A stretch of 64,000 nucleotides of DNA. It comes from Ichthyophonus hoferi. Its lineage: Eukaryota; Opisthokonta; Ichthyosporea; Ichthyophonida; Ichthyophonidae. This document shows positions 26,173-39,384 of this stretch, piece after piece. The DNA lies in contig NAOQ01000077.1 of assembly GCA_002751075.1 (NCBI GenBank), positions 112,740 through 176,739 on the forward strand, read 5' to 3'. Position numbers and translations under genes: made by a program. The notes under the pieces were generated by a model, which was given only the letters and a program-made list of their open reading frames with translations, had not been told where the DNA came from and did not search any database. How positions within the stretch are numbered: position 1 is the stretch's first letter; every line of letters starts with the position of its first letter.

Positions 26173-29100
26173 ATGTCGACTATGGAAACGAAAACTGAAA
26201 CACAATCAGGAGAGAAAACAGATTTGCAAGAAGAATTGACACTGGATGAACATGCAAACGAGATGGAAGAAATGCACTTAGTTAATACTGTTGATTTTAT
26301 TGCAGAGAAGGAAGAAGAAACACATTTATTAGCAACAACCTTATCAACGCACCCTGCTAAATCGTATCTTGATTGTGTGAAGGTAAATATGCATTCCGAA
26401 GGGCATGTTCTTACTGAGGCTAGCACTAAACAAGAAATGAATATCACTGACATTCCAGTTTATAATGGTGCTCAGGTACTCTCAGATTGAACATATCTAA
26501 ATACATTAATTTAACACATGCTTTTAATAATAGATGTATGTATGTTGCTTCAGTTATTATATTGCATTATACAGTGTTCTAGTGAAACAAGTCTTCAGAC
26601 ACCTTTATATTTTTATATTTTTTTACCCGACTGATATTTACTTACTTTGGGCAGGTTGTGTCCACTTTCAACAATAATGAAAGTGAAGGAGAACTGGGGG
26701 AGGAGGGTAAGGCTGGCTTTACCGTTTATATTCAACTTGTATTTTTTCATATATGCTCATGTTTTATTGACATAGCTTCCTTAAGAAAAGAGTCTATACA
26801 TCAAGACGTACGATATATATAAATAAGTGCTTATTAAATCATTTTTTCTCTATTTCTCTCTCTCTTTCTTTTTCCCTATACATGAATTTATATAAATATG
26901 AGTATAGTTAGTTAGCATATTCATTATTAGGTTTTATTATCTATACAAATAAACACTTACCAAGATTGAGTTATAAAAGATCACGTAAAAGTATTAAAAT
27001 TTACCCAATATCTATTGTTTATTTATATTTTATCCTCCAATCATATTGTTCCATCTACATTCATTGGTATGTATACACACGCTTATATACACTAAAATAA
27101 ATATACATTATATAAGCATATATACAGTATTTAAAAACTAAAACGTACAAGTCTAGTTTTATACAGGTACTACATCATTTCCATTCCCAGATATATAAGC
27201 ACAACGTTAGATCTTTTCTTTTTCTTTTTCTTTTTACACACATTCTTGCTTTTTTCTCTCTCTCTCATTGTTTCTATAGTTTATGCAATGCCTATTATTT
27301 ATCCCTCTTCTCTTTAGCCTAATTATGTAAATACACTGGGTTGAGTTCCTGTGTAAGAGCTTTAACAAGAAATTATATGTTCTAAATGGTTTTATTTTTT
27401 TCCCATAGAGGATGATGAACCAATTATAAACAAGGTAGATCAGGTGGCATCGGTTAGCAACGACATCTCACTGCCCAATGAGAAAACACCATTATATTAT
27501 AGTGATCAATTGTTGGAGCCAGTCATTATGAAGGGAGATATGCTAGAACCAGCTAAAAGGGAAGAACTAATACAGCATAAAGAAGATAACCCAATACCCA
27601 TTGAGGACAAAAAATTAGGGACTAATAATAATCTAGATTTGGATATCCTTACAAACCATAAATTATTAACTTGGAAGGAAGGCGAATGGGTGCTGTCCAA
27701 ACATGATGAAGTTTATCATGCCTTTGTATCTAATAGCAAGAAGAACCAAACAATTACAATGGATGAAAATGATACAATACCCAATCAGGAAACCCAACCG
27801 CACCATATTGATCAAGAACTAATCGTGCCTGGTATAAAGGTGGAGAAACAACCACTTAGAGAGAAGAATATAGCACATACTTCAGAACAAGAGCCAATGA
27901 CTGTCACGGATAAAGTGCTATTACCCAATGAAAATGCAGAACTGGTGACCAATGAGGAACGGTTATCTATTGCTAGTGAGGACGGGAAGGCAATACGCAC
28001 GGAGAGAGATACAACAGGTACCAAAGAGAATGTAGGTGATAAGATGGGAGAGGGAGAGGGAATAAAATACAGGATTTGTAATGTAGATATGGCCATTGAA
28101 TACATCACTTACATAGTCATATAGAGTTGAAGTGGGGGATTATACAATGAGTAAATATAAGTGTGGAGAAAGAGAGAGAGAGAGAGAGAAGAACTTATAA
28201 GGATATTCAGTTGATCAACAAACTTTTAATGAGTGAATTCAGACAGACATGACTTTAGATTTACTATTAAGGATTGTAGTTAGTTATATATGGTTTTAAT
28301 ACACACATGACCTTATATCCCCCTTTCATTATGTTTTGTTTTGTTGTTTTCCAGCCTGTATTCTCTATTCTATATTTCAACCTCTTGATGAAACTCAGAT
28401 GGGAGTAAAGCATATAATAAGGGAATATGTCGAGTGTGGATAGCTTTTTAAAAAGGTATAATATGATAGTATGTTTATACGGAATAACTAGTTATACCTA
28501 GATATCTACAGCTGCCATTGACACCATGTAATGTATTGTGGTATTATATATATATATATATATATATGTTTTTTCTTTTTTGCTTTTTTCTTCTTTTTTT
28601 TCCTACCTTTCTTACCTCTACCTATTCCTCTCCTACCTTTACCCACCCTTCTCCCTCAGAGTGTCAATGAGAGGTCAAACCCTATTCACGGGATTACCAA
28701 CGATACACCTACACTAAGTCATCAGTATATGGTACCGAATCCACCTGTATGTGAATGTTGGCATTGGAGAGAGTATAGGTAGGAGACATGGTTAACATAT
28801 TATATCATGTTGTATATATATATATATGATGTGTATATATTACTGTATAATTATTCTTTATACTTTTAACACAATATTATCTTTCTAACTATATATAATG
28901 TATACATTACCACCTAATTATTTTTACATGTTTAACGCAATTTTTCTATTGGCACAACAAGAGCTATATCTTTTGTCTATGCAATTCCTCTCCCCTTTTA
29001 TCTTTAACTTTAAACTCACTCACGTATTGGTTCAGGATCTATTACCCAACACAAGTAAATATAAATAATACTTAACTTTTATACCGTATACATTACCTGT

Positions 29101-29271
29101 CGATTTCAGCCTGTATAGTTATTACTCCACTTATGTTTAAGGTGGCAGTCGACTATTGCAAATAGATAATTGAGGATGAAAGCTGTATAGCCTTTATTTG
29201 CTATTACAGCAGTATCTAAATTCTCCAATTTGTCTCAGACCGAACCTTTTTATACTTTTTAAATATAGCAC

Positions 29272-29314
<43 letters not shown>

Positions 29315-32300
29315 ACTTCATATCCTAGTATTAACTAATTAGATAACTATAACTATAGTTACTTAGACTATGATGTATATGTGGCTATATGTGACAATAC
29401 TATGTAATTTTTTTTTAATATTGGCACAATAAGAACCATGCCTTTCATCTGTGAAATCCCCTTTCCCCTTTTATCTTTGATTTTAAACCCACTCACTGAT
29501 TCGTTCAGTATGGATTATCCAATACAAGTAAAAATAAACAATAATTAAAAATTATGATGTTTACATACAATACCTACTATACCATGTAATTAATTTTTAA
29601 TACCTTTAGCACGAATTTCTATTGGCACACCAAGAATCATTTGCATGGTTTAAGCCCCCCCTCTCACACCCATGCAGCCCCCCTCTCTAATTTCTTTTCT
29701 CTTACTATAGAGATGCCGAGCATACCGTACTTGTGAGTCAGTTTGATTTTCCTGGTCAACTTATCGACTTAGTACCTAGTTATTTCAGTGATAATACTGT
29801 AAATGACGTATGGGATATGTATATGCACCAAGATGCTGATATGCAACCATACATAACGTGTATGTTTCACCTATCTCTGATTATATTACTATACTCTTTC
29901 TTGTTATGTTACTATGCTATCTACTATTATATTAACATACTATCTTTTATTGTTTTACTATATTACTATGCCATATCTTCTTATATTACTATATACTTTG
30001 CTCTCCTCTCCTTTCTCCTCTATTCCTTCTCTCTCCTTCTTAATATGAACCTTTACTTATTCCCACACTTTTTTCTTTATAATCTTTCAAACACTACCAA
30101 TAATCTCTACCTATATCTTACCTACACTAATTATAAAACATACCATCCTATGCAGTTTATTTTATTATATTATTATTTTAATTTTAATTTTAATTTTAAT
30201 TTATTTTAGGCCAATACACATGCACACATATACAGTTATATAACTGATAATGTATACTCACAGCATATAAACGAAGCAAGTGGCGCTTATCTAAGGATAA
30301 GTGTTGTCTGGAGAGATTCTTTAACTTTCTAACCCCACCGTCTTCCCTTCCATCGATAATGAGTAATTACCATTCTTCTTATTGATTGGTCTAAACATCT
30401 CAATTAATTGGAGGTCATATACATATATGTATGCATGTATGCCTATACATATGTATCGATATATTTAAAAAATAAATATAATACCTTATCATCCATAAGG
30501 AGTAATTAACATACCCTTGTGTTATTGGTCTGCATACGGTAATTAATTAAATGTCATATATATGCCTATGCGTATATATTTATACATGTATAGTTATATA
30601 TTATTACTCCATAACACCTTCTACCAATCATAATCAATATTGTAGTGTTCCTATAAGGCCCATCAAGCGAATCCATGCGAAGCTCTAGTTAATTGCATTC
30701 TATTCTTCCCATACTGACCCATCACCCTTCCTTATTTAGATAGTTCTAAGATTCCAGTCCAACAGTCCCACCGTGTATACAGACCCACTGAGAGGTGAGA
30801 GAGTAAACAAGGTCTTCAGAGTGGTTGTTGTTTTCTTTTTCTCTCTCTCTTTTACTCTCTTTTTCTATACCTCTAGCTTTCTCCCTCTCTCTTTCTACCC
30901 TTCCTACTATACTTATTCCTCACTCAATGTAACACTATCTTGTCCCAACCTACACATATTTTTATTTTAACCATCTACCCAACACATCTTTTTTCATTAC
31001 ATTATCCATATACAGTTACATATTAAGTCAAACGATTAGTTTATCATCTTAATGCCTACATATTGTTGGTCTATCGTACTAGATCACAATCCTTCGGATT
31101 ACCCTATAAATGAAATGCTTGGTTTTCTCCTGTTAGTACCAACATATTATTGATTTCTCATTTTAATACGCACAGATCATTGGTCTATCGTACTAGATCG
31201 CAAGCCATCGGCGTACCTTATGGATCTGTATTTGTGATTGAAACCACATGGTTGTTTAACGCTATATCCGATGACCGAGTTAAACTAAAAGTATGATTGG
31301 TTGGTTAATTTTAAAAAAATGATATTTTTTAATTAGGTCTATTTTTAAGCTTGTGTGGCTGTTATGTTGTTTTTCTTTGTATTATATTACATTATATTAT
31401 ATTATATTATATTATATTATAGTGTATTGTAGTTTAGTATTGTATATTGTATTGTACCATATTACATTATGTTATATTGTATTGTATTGTATTATATTGT
31501 ATTGTATTGTATTGTATTGTATTGTATTGTATTGTATTGTATTGTATTGTATTGTATTGTATTGTATTTTATCATATTATATTATACTATATTATATTGT
31601 TATATTATAATGTGTACAGACACCGTACATGTATATCCATTAAGGATGGTAACTGGTATAATATCTACCTATAGTAGCATATTTCCATTTCCAATTTTAG
31701 TATGTATATTCATATATGTCGGACGAAAGTTGGGTAGGGTATATGTAAGTAGTATGGATTGCCTATACTAGAGCGAGAGCAGCCAGTAATCCTCCATCTA
31801 TGACGTAAGAATATAATATAAGTGTGTTTGAATGATATTTATTGTACATGCTTCTATCTATATACCCATACGTATATATATACAAATACAATATAAGATG
31901 AGATTATTAACATAGATTCTCTTTCTCACTCTCACTCCCTTTCCATCCCCCCTCTCCCTCTCTCTCTTTTCTCTCTCTTTTATTTTCTAGGTGGATGTTG
32001 ACATTACTTTTCTTGAAAGCTGTTGGATAAAAAGTAAAACCTTCCACTTTTCTAGTCATAATTACCACCACTACCCTTCTAGTCCTATCTATCCTTACAA
32101 CCTTCCAACCCTGTTTTATCTAAATCACTCTCCCTCTATCATTAGTCCCTGTCTGCTTATATTGAACCAATCAGGATTTATTTTTAGTTCCTTTCACCTT
32201 ACCAATACTAAATCAGTATTCATTTTAAATGTCTTAATTAATCTTAATCGAATTATGTGTATGATTTTTTAAGTTATTTCCTATGTACTTTTACTTTTAA

Positions 32301-33900
32301 AAAATTTAAATCTTAACCTTTCTCTCTTTACTCCAATATAAACGTGCATGTTTTTATATATAATGAAACCCAGTTATATTAATTTTTAAAACATTGAATC
32401 AAATTTACACAGTACACTTTATAGTATATATTCCTAAATATAGGCTAATATAGCAATCATATGTAGTGTTGGTAAACAAGATGTGATTATATTAAACAGA
32501 GATTAGTATAAAAAATTGTTTACTTTCTGGATGACTCACTAGTATACTATTTATAGAGTCCTTTCGTTATGCGAGTATTAATGTATGTGATTATATATAT
32601 ATACATGCTACTATATTATTATACTGTTATACTGTTATGCTATTATACTGTTATGTTATTATACTGTTATACTATCATATTGCTATGCTATTATACTGTT
32701 TTACTATTATACTATTATGCCACTATATTATGATACTAGTGTGCTTATTGCTATTATACCATTATACTATTATGCTATTATACTATCACACTATTTAACT
32801 AGTGTACTATTGTACTATTGTGCTATTGCACTATCCCACCGCATCAGATATTCTCTGTAGTGCTAGTCTAGGACACTGTTACCCTATTACACTATTCTAA
32901 TCTACTAATCTAATCTACTATCCTACCCCTTCAGGCATTCTCCGTAGTGCTAGTCTAGGCTTGGCTAAGGAGGCCGCAGCACGTGTTGCCGAACTATTCA
33001 AAGGTTCGTATGCTTCTTGGTTTAAATCTATGGTCTAAAGTGCGCATTGATAGTGAAGGGACCAATCATATTATTAATAATAGAATAAGAGGTAGTATAG
33101 TAATCTAACAATAAAAAGTATGTGCATGTATGTGTACATATATGTACATGTAGGTGTATGTGTATATGTATGTGTATGTGTGTGTATCCACATGTATATC
33201 TACATGTATTTATAGGAGTAGGTATTATCTGGAATCAGTCATTAATGTAAGCCTGTTAGTCTATATATAGAATGTCCTTTTATAGTTGTGAGGTATGTGC
33301 TGGCATTTAGTAGCATGTAGTGGGCTCTGGCTTTGGGGAGAATAGTGCTGAGTTACTGTATTGTGAAGAATGGATCGCAGGTAGATATATAATTTATAAG
33401 AATTTTAATAGTAATAATAATAATGATAATAATAATGGTATATACCAAACAAACATATATATATATATATATTGGCCATAATGGCATTTGTTTGACTTGT
33501 CCCAAGAGAATATAATGCAATTGCAAAAGAAATGTACACGATACTACTAATAATGAGTATATCCTAACCAATTGTTAATTAATTGTTAATTAATTGTAAA
33601 TTAATTCATTAAAGATCATGCTTTGTCCCACGAGATCGATGAAATCGAACGACAGTTTCAGCTAACAGAGCAGAGCGAGGTGGTGAGTGTGGGTGGTATT
33701 GACGTGAAAATTAAACATACATACATATACATGCCCATATATCTATATATGTGTGTATTCATCTACTTTTTATTTTTCCTTAGCACGCCTACGTACTATA
33801 ACTTAGCCATTTTGTTTATGCATTAGTGTTTGTGTGTGTATATGTGTATATGTATATGTATGTGTATGTGTATGTGTATGTGTATGTGTACGTGTATGTG

Positions 33901-33932
<32 letters not shown>

Positions 33933-36900
33933 CGTATGTGTATTTATCTGCACTTGTGCTTATTTTTTGATGTTTCTTTCGTATACCACTATACCCTCTC
34001 CTAGTATTTTATAGTCGCTAGTAAGACTTAGATGATCAGTGTGGTGTTTTATATAATGGAAAATCAATACATAGATAAGCCTATTATAATGTTTGTATCA
34101 CTCTCAATTTCAACATACATTGGACGAATTAAAAAAATTGAACATAGCACGAATATGTACTATGAACTATAAAATGTTAGATATACCACATGCCAAGTAT
34201 TACTTATTATGGATGGTATACACGCTATAGTGGCTGTGACTCATAACCTACCAATCAGTTTGAACCAAACTTTAATCCGACCCCACCCGACGTATCGAAT
34301 CAAGACAGCTATAGTACATTACAAGGTATACTATTGGATAATATAATATAATATAATATAATATAATATAATATAATATAGGATGATATCATATAATGTG
34401 GTATAATATAATCTACCGCCTGTTATTCATTACAAGGCTGTTCATATTCATTGGTAGTTGCGGTTTCAGACATAATTATACTGTATTATATTATATCATA
34501 TTATATTGTATTGTGTTATCTTACATTATACTATGTTATGTTATATTAAATCTTACCCCTGTTCCATTTCACACCGAAAACCACCCACACTATCTATGAT
34601 ATACTTTATACATACACACATACATACAACACATACATGTATATCTTACACTCTATGTGTTACTATACCACCTCTACACTACACTCATCTTTATATTCTT
34701 ACACACTGGCATAATCATTTTATATAGCGGCACTCCATTATTCGTTCTATGTGCATGTATATCATATTATGCACAACTTCATATAATATATCTATTCACC
34801 TATCCTATCACATATATTCTATATCTACCCTACCTCGTCCCGTGGTCATGGAGCCTCTGCTAACCTCTCTTCAATCAGTCATCCAATCAGAACCAGCCAT
34901 TCAGAATCTGTCAACCAATATGGAAGCTACACCGGAACCCGCCAATCTTTTTGGCTCTACCTCTACCCCTCTATCCAATGATAGCACTCTTATAATCCAG
35001 GAAACTACACGCACCAATAACAGAAAAGGACCAGAAATACACGCCAATCAACTATCACCCATAGAGAGAAAGGTTAAAACTGAGGGGGAGGTAGAGAACA
35101 AACATGTGTTCACAGAGAATGTTTCTATAGGTTCAATATCAGCTGCTCAGACTACGGTAAGCAATAATATTAAGAGATCTCATTGTTCATTGGTTGGGAG
35201 GTGATGTGATTTCTCTTGATATTAAGTTTTTTTAATAGATAGAGAAATGTTTTATTTAAATTTTTAATTTTTAAAATTTAAAATAAAACATTTTTCAGAT
35301 TTATCTTTCGGGCTATCATAAACAGGTTGGATGACCTGGCCCGTATCCCTCCCCTCTTTTAACCCTTATATTATCTTTTGCCTATTTATGGACTTACGGA
35401 AGTCATTTGATTGCCATGCCATATACGTGTTATTTAGATTTTAATGCAGGACCATGTTTGATTGGTAATATTTAACAATGGGTCTGTCCTATGTCCTGTT
35501 TTTTGTGACTAATAACCAATGACGGAAAATGGCTATGGGGTAATACCATATTAGTGGTGCTATCATAATATATCATATCATACCACAGCATACCATACCA
35601 TGCCCTGTATATATAAAGTCTCTCTGTGTATTTAACCTTCGGTATTAATTGGTGGAATATAAATACTTGCATAGGAATCGGGTATAAACCCAGTCCACTA
35701 ATCATGCGTATATCACGTCTCGCCACCTCTATTAAGTGGCTGTTTTGTTCCTACTAGTATTACTATAGCCTATTATATCGATTTATATTCTATTATATTA
35801 TACTATATTATGTTATATTATTCAAAATTATACTATACTATATTTAAGTAGGTGTGCATAATCTCACATAAACATACACCCAAATATATAAGGGAGCGAG
35901 CAGTGTAATTGATCCGTTATGGGCTGATCTAGTCAGCAACCATAAGGACAGTACATTGCCGCGCAAGTTAGGAATTACACCAAGGTGTGGAGGGGTGACG
36001 TATATCTATATAATATATATATATGTGTATGTGTCTATGTATAGGTATAGGTATATGTATAAGTATGTGTATAGGTTTATGTATATATGTATATGTACAT
36101 GTATATATATATATATATATATTTGTATGTGTATGTATAGGCTTAAGTATGGGTTTGAGTATATATATATATATATGTATGTATATGTATGTGTCTATAT
36201 ATAGGTATAAGCATATATGTGTATGTATGTGTATAGTTAGAAGATGAAAGTGATGCTTTATATGGCCATAGGTGTGTGTTTTGCTATATATAGACGAGTT
36301 TTATTGTAGTATATTTGGGCTATATATGCTAACCAATAAGAATGCCTTTAATAGGAGGCTATCATCAAGAAAATCAATATTAGCGATGGGAAACAAAGAT
36401 GAACTTATAGCTGTAGCCAATCAAAAACATTTTTTAAATTGCACCACAATATGGCAGCTTCCTATTAGTGTGATGTTGGTGATGTTGGTTCTATGCCTCT
36501 TATCAGTGGTTGCTATTTATACATTCAACCGATTATTAATTGCAGAGATTGTGGCTAGACGGCTGAAGGTAGATATTTGTAAATGATTATTATAACGGGT
36601 ATATATATATGGATGGATATACCTCGATAATTACATAGATGTATATATAAATATATATATATATATTGTCTGCCTTTTAACAAAAAATTGTTGGTTTTCG
36701 ATTGTATATACCTGTCTTTCTGTTTGTATTGGAACCAATGATTAGGACCTAAAGGCCAAGATTGCATATTTGTGAAGTCTTTATTGGTTGGAAGTGAGTA
36801 TAAATGATGATCTATACTTGTATATATGTACAATCGCACATAACCCCATATATATATAACTATCTATACTTCTTTCCCTCTATAGACGGAATGGACTCTA

Positions 36901-37693
36901 CTATCACCTGTTATTCTAGCCTTGGCCAATGACTTTAATACTACCGATGGTTTAGAGGTAGGAGATAGTGTGTATGCTCTATAATATATCCTGCTATATA
37001 CCCCTTATACCCTATATCCTATATACTCTATTATGTCCCCTATTGTATATCCTGTTACATACTCAATTATACTATTATACTATTATATTATTATACTATT
37101 ATATTATCATGTTATCATACTCTCACTATCCTTTCATCACACTATCTTACTATCATACCATTCCACTATCCTACTATCATACAAATCTATCTACTCTCGC
37201 CATCTGTAGTTCTACAATCTACGTCACGATGAGCTAGTCAAAAGGCTCTATGATTCTGCTGCAATCAACGTAGAGGTTCATAAACTTCTTGCTACTTGCC
37301 AGTCATTGGTAGGTCTATGAAAGACATCATGTTGTGAAAGGGGTTATATTGTATTGCATTATAATAAAATATACTAAGTAGAATACTATACTATGCTATA
37401 ACTTACCATACCATACCATATCCTATCCTATTCTATCCTACAATATACTATACCATACCGTGACCTCCCTACCTGTTTTACCCTGCTCTATTCCACTATA
37501 CCAAAGTCTACCTTACCCTGACACTATCCCCTTACAGTTTCAACAAATTGAGTCTTTTCCTGTTACCTCAGCCTTCCTCAATACCAATGCTGTCACTAGT
37601 GTTTTATTAAGTAGTATGGTTGTAGCTTTTATTTATACCACAGTTCGTTATAACAAACCATTTTCTAACATATTAAACTCAATAGTGTTTTAG
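26173..37693 (+). CDS. VASt-domain membrane protein (LAM/GRAMD-like sterol transfer), about 19 exons
   Basis: Likely moves sterol at membrane contact sites, by analogy with Lam/Aster proteins. Exons: 26173-26475, 26655-26706, 27409-28017, 28355-28404, 28660-28778, 29711-29857, 30236-~30330, ~30740-30823, 31176-31290, 31991-32033, 32935-33003, 33615-33682, 34259-34325, 34854-35156, 35893-35984, 36355-36568, 36886-36957, 37210-37308, 37538-37693. Junctions keep phase except around exons 7-9 and 13-14, where a small exon or other site is missing. The first ~320 residues are acidic and low-complexity. The VASt domain spans 28.7-33.0 kb ([56 protein letters not shown] then CWIKS). A Ser/Thr-rich linker, a transmembrane helix ([20 protein letters not shown]) and a hydrophobic C-terminal segment follow. 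No GRAM domain was found upstream, unlike typical Lam proteins. The acidic exons could belong to a separate gene. Confidence 0.75.
28920..29710 (+). repeat. Diverged repeats in the intron before VASt exon 6
   Basis: A stretch containing TATTGGCACAACAAGAG then CCCCTTTTATCTTTAACTTT at about 28930-29060 recurs at 29405-29545, and its start again at 29595-29640. The last copy runs into the exon's 3' splice site at 29710. Confidence 0.65.
29140..29390 (+). repeat. Dispersed ~260-bp repeat, copy 2
   Basis: Matches copies at 4786 and 58392: GGTGGCAGTCGACTATTGCA at the start, GCTGTATAGCCTTTATTTG, then CAGACCGAACC, and an end GGCTATATGTGACA. An AT run at 29278-29311 interrupts it. The outer bases are TG and CA, as in a solo long terminal repeat, but flanking target duplications are not evident. 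Confidence 0.55.
31041..31112 (+). repeat. Partial duplicate of a VASt exon and its 3' splice region
   Basis: TTGGTCTATCGTACTAGATC at 31066 is repeated exactly at 31180, the start of the real exon (31176-31290). Similarity extends upstream into the intron end and about 25 bases further into the exon, at an offset of 114 bp. The upstream copy lacks the AG acceptor and soon meets an in-frame stop, so it looks like a dead pseudo-exon. Confidence 0.8.
31380..31570. repeat. ATTGT/ATTAT pentamer satellite in VASt intron
   Basis: A run of ATTAT units passes into a nearly perfect ATTGT array up to about 31567. The open frames here are only this repeat. Confidence 0.9.
32600..32830. repeat. Degenerate ATACTATT-type microsatellite
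   Basis: Loose tandem units such as CTATTATACTGTTATG fill this part of the VASt intron. Confidence 0.75.
32831..32872 (+). repeat. Partial duplicate of a second VASt exon start
   Basis: CTATCCCACCGCATCAG then TGTAGTGCTAGTCTAGG matches CTATCCTACCCCTTCAG then CGTAGTGCTAGTCTAGG at the real exon (32935), at an offset of 87 bp. Here the AG acceptor is kept, but the following sequence diverges and the frame soon closes. Confidence 0.8.
33826..33950. repeat. TATGTG hexamer microsatellite
   Basis: Tandem TATGTG/TATATG units in a VASt intron; the open frame over it is the repeat itself. Confidence 0.9.
34337..34381. repeat. AATAT pentamer microsatellite
   Basis: About nine tandem AATAT units in a VASt intron. 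Confidence 0.9.
36000..36240. repeat. TATGTGTATA-type microsatellite
   Basis: Imperfect TATGTA/TATATA/GTATAG tandem repeats filling a VASt intron. Confidence 0.8.
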
Positions 37694-39148
37694 ATTAGAT
37701 TATTTTTTTATACCTTATTATATATATATTTCCTTTTACACTGCAGCCCTCTCAAGTGTATACAACCTTTATAAGGAAAAGGGGAAAAGGTATGATGTAT
37801 TATCAGGGTAACTACCTGTTCTGCATTTGAAGGGACAGTCTCACCAACTTAACCTTTTTTGAATATCCTACAATATAGAAACTATTTAATTCAATTATGT
37901 TTTTAAATTTCTATATGTTCAGGAAGTAGGACTATGTGTTTATGCATTTATGCATGAAATTCTCTCTGAAAGACAAAACCAAATGTAGTTCTGCCAATAT
38001 GTTTATTCAATGGAATTGAGAATGCCAAGTCAGTGTGGCCCTTCCTATGTTTACTAATATAAGGGCTTTTAAAACAGTAGAGTATAAATTTTGAAGTATT
38101 AAAGGCGCATATTTTGGTCAAAAAAACATCTTCATAAAATTTCACTTAAAACCCCCCTTTAATAAAATATCTAAGAAGACCATTCCATGAGACATGAAGT
38201 GAATCCCACCATTTTAGTCTTCAATGGAGGAATATGTTTCACATTGGTACCAAGCCAAGGTAATCACCTTGATATGGATGGTGATGCCATTCTTTGATGA
38301 CTGTATTGTTGAAGGCCAGATTCCAAATTGTCCCAAAAAAAATAAAGATTGCCTAGTCTCCCTTTAGCAGTTGCAAGACTGTAAAGACATTAGTAAAAGC
38401 TATTGGACTTTTCGTAAGCAGGATGCTTCAACAGTGTGCTATATAGACCAAAGATGTGATCTGAAAGGCTTATTAATAGATGTGAAGCCTCTGTCATTGG
38501 CTGGCTCAATATTAATTGATCATCTTGGAATGACATTTAGAACTAATCTAAGATGTTCTCTGATTGGTAGCTTTAATTTGGGCCAACCATTTTTCTAGAC
38601 TACATATGTAATAGTAATTGCTAATAATATTAAATAATTATAGTTATATATATATACCGAAAATAATTAAATATTATTGTTTAGCAATATCTTTATTCGG
38701 TATCACGGCAGAAAAATATGAAGGGGATCCTGTCACAGATAGAATCCTTTTATATAATCTAACTATAGTGTTGGATAAAATGCTACCATATTGAATATAA
38801 GTAAAAATAGGTTTGGCCCCCACAATTTTTATTAATTTATAATTGAGATATTCGCGAATTAAAGTGTTTTAGCGTGTGCTCTTGCATACATGGAGTGCAG
38901 ATCAGCTAAAATATATTTTTATTATTCAAGAAGTCAGCTGAGGTTGAGGATCTATAAAGTTGATAAATTATCTAACAAGAGCTTAGTTAGTTGGACAAGT
39001 AGTATAAATACTATAGCTATCAGCAGATTTACAAATGAGGTCTCCAAATGATCCGGTAAAGGATCTGATAGAATGGCATAGAGATGGACATGACGCCTTT
39101 TTGTGTCTCATTTACAAAGACATAAGTATGAGAAGCGAAATAAATATA
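37694..39148. other. Intergenic repeats upstream of the tRNA-Gln cluster
   Basis: No gene supported. It contains the first copy of a diverged repeat (38260-38690 and 38850-39110) that is found again, in another order, at 40950-41490. Confidence 0.5.
38260..39110. repeat. Diverged repeat pair, first copy
   Basis: Shares AGTTGCAAGACTGTA, GACTACATATG followed by AATAGTAATT, and GTTGAGGA followed by TATAA with 40950-41490. In this copy the two blocks are in the opposite order and separated, so the underlying unit is longer than either piece. Open frames inside are short. Confidence 0.6.
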
Positions 39149-39220
39149 GGCGAATTAGTGTAGTGGTTAGCACCGCAGACTCTGAATCTGTTAACCCGAG
39201 TTCGAATCTCGGATTTGCCT
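39149..39220 (+). tRNA. tRNA-Gln (CTG), copy 1
   Basis: 72 nt that fold as a cloverleaf: acceptor GGCGAAT with ATTTGCC, D stem GTG/CAC, anticodon stem GCAGA/TCTGT, loop CTCTGAA giving anticodon CTG, T stem CCGAG/CTCGG with loop TTCGAAT. The anticodon arm resembles eukaryotic tRNA-Gln. No intron; CCA is not encoded. Confidence 0.95.
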
Positions 39221-39312
39221 TGCGTTTTGCTTTTCATTTTTATTAACCAGTGGTTTAAATGATTCAGTAATGAAATAAAATTTTAACTTTTCCATTGTGA
39301 CAAATTCATACA

Positions 39313-39384
39313 GGCGAATTAGTGTAGTGGTTAGCACCGCAGACTCTGAATCTGTTAACCCGAGTTCGAATCTCGGATTTGCCT
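39313..39384 (+). tRNA. tRNA-Gln (CTG), copy 2, abutting an assembly gap
   Basis: Identical in sequence to copy 1 and 164 bases downstream of it. Its last base is directly followed by the run of N. Spacers after copy 1 and after the gap share ATGATTCAGT and AAATAAAATT, so the tandem array continues into the gap. Confidence 0.95.

Noticed and set aside
31353-31771. Long plus-strand open frames rich in Ile, Leu, Tyr and Cys
   Set aside because: They are translations of the ATTGT pentamer satellite.
33826-36247. Open frames made of Val-Tyr or Ile-Tyr repeats
   Set aside because: Translations of TATGTG and TATATA microsatellites in VASt introns.
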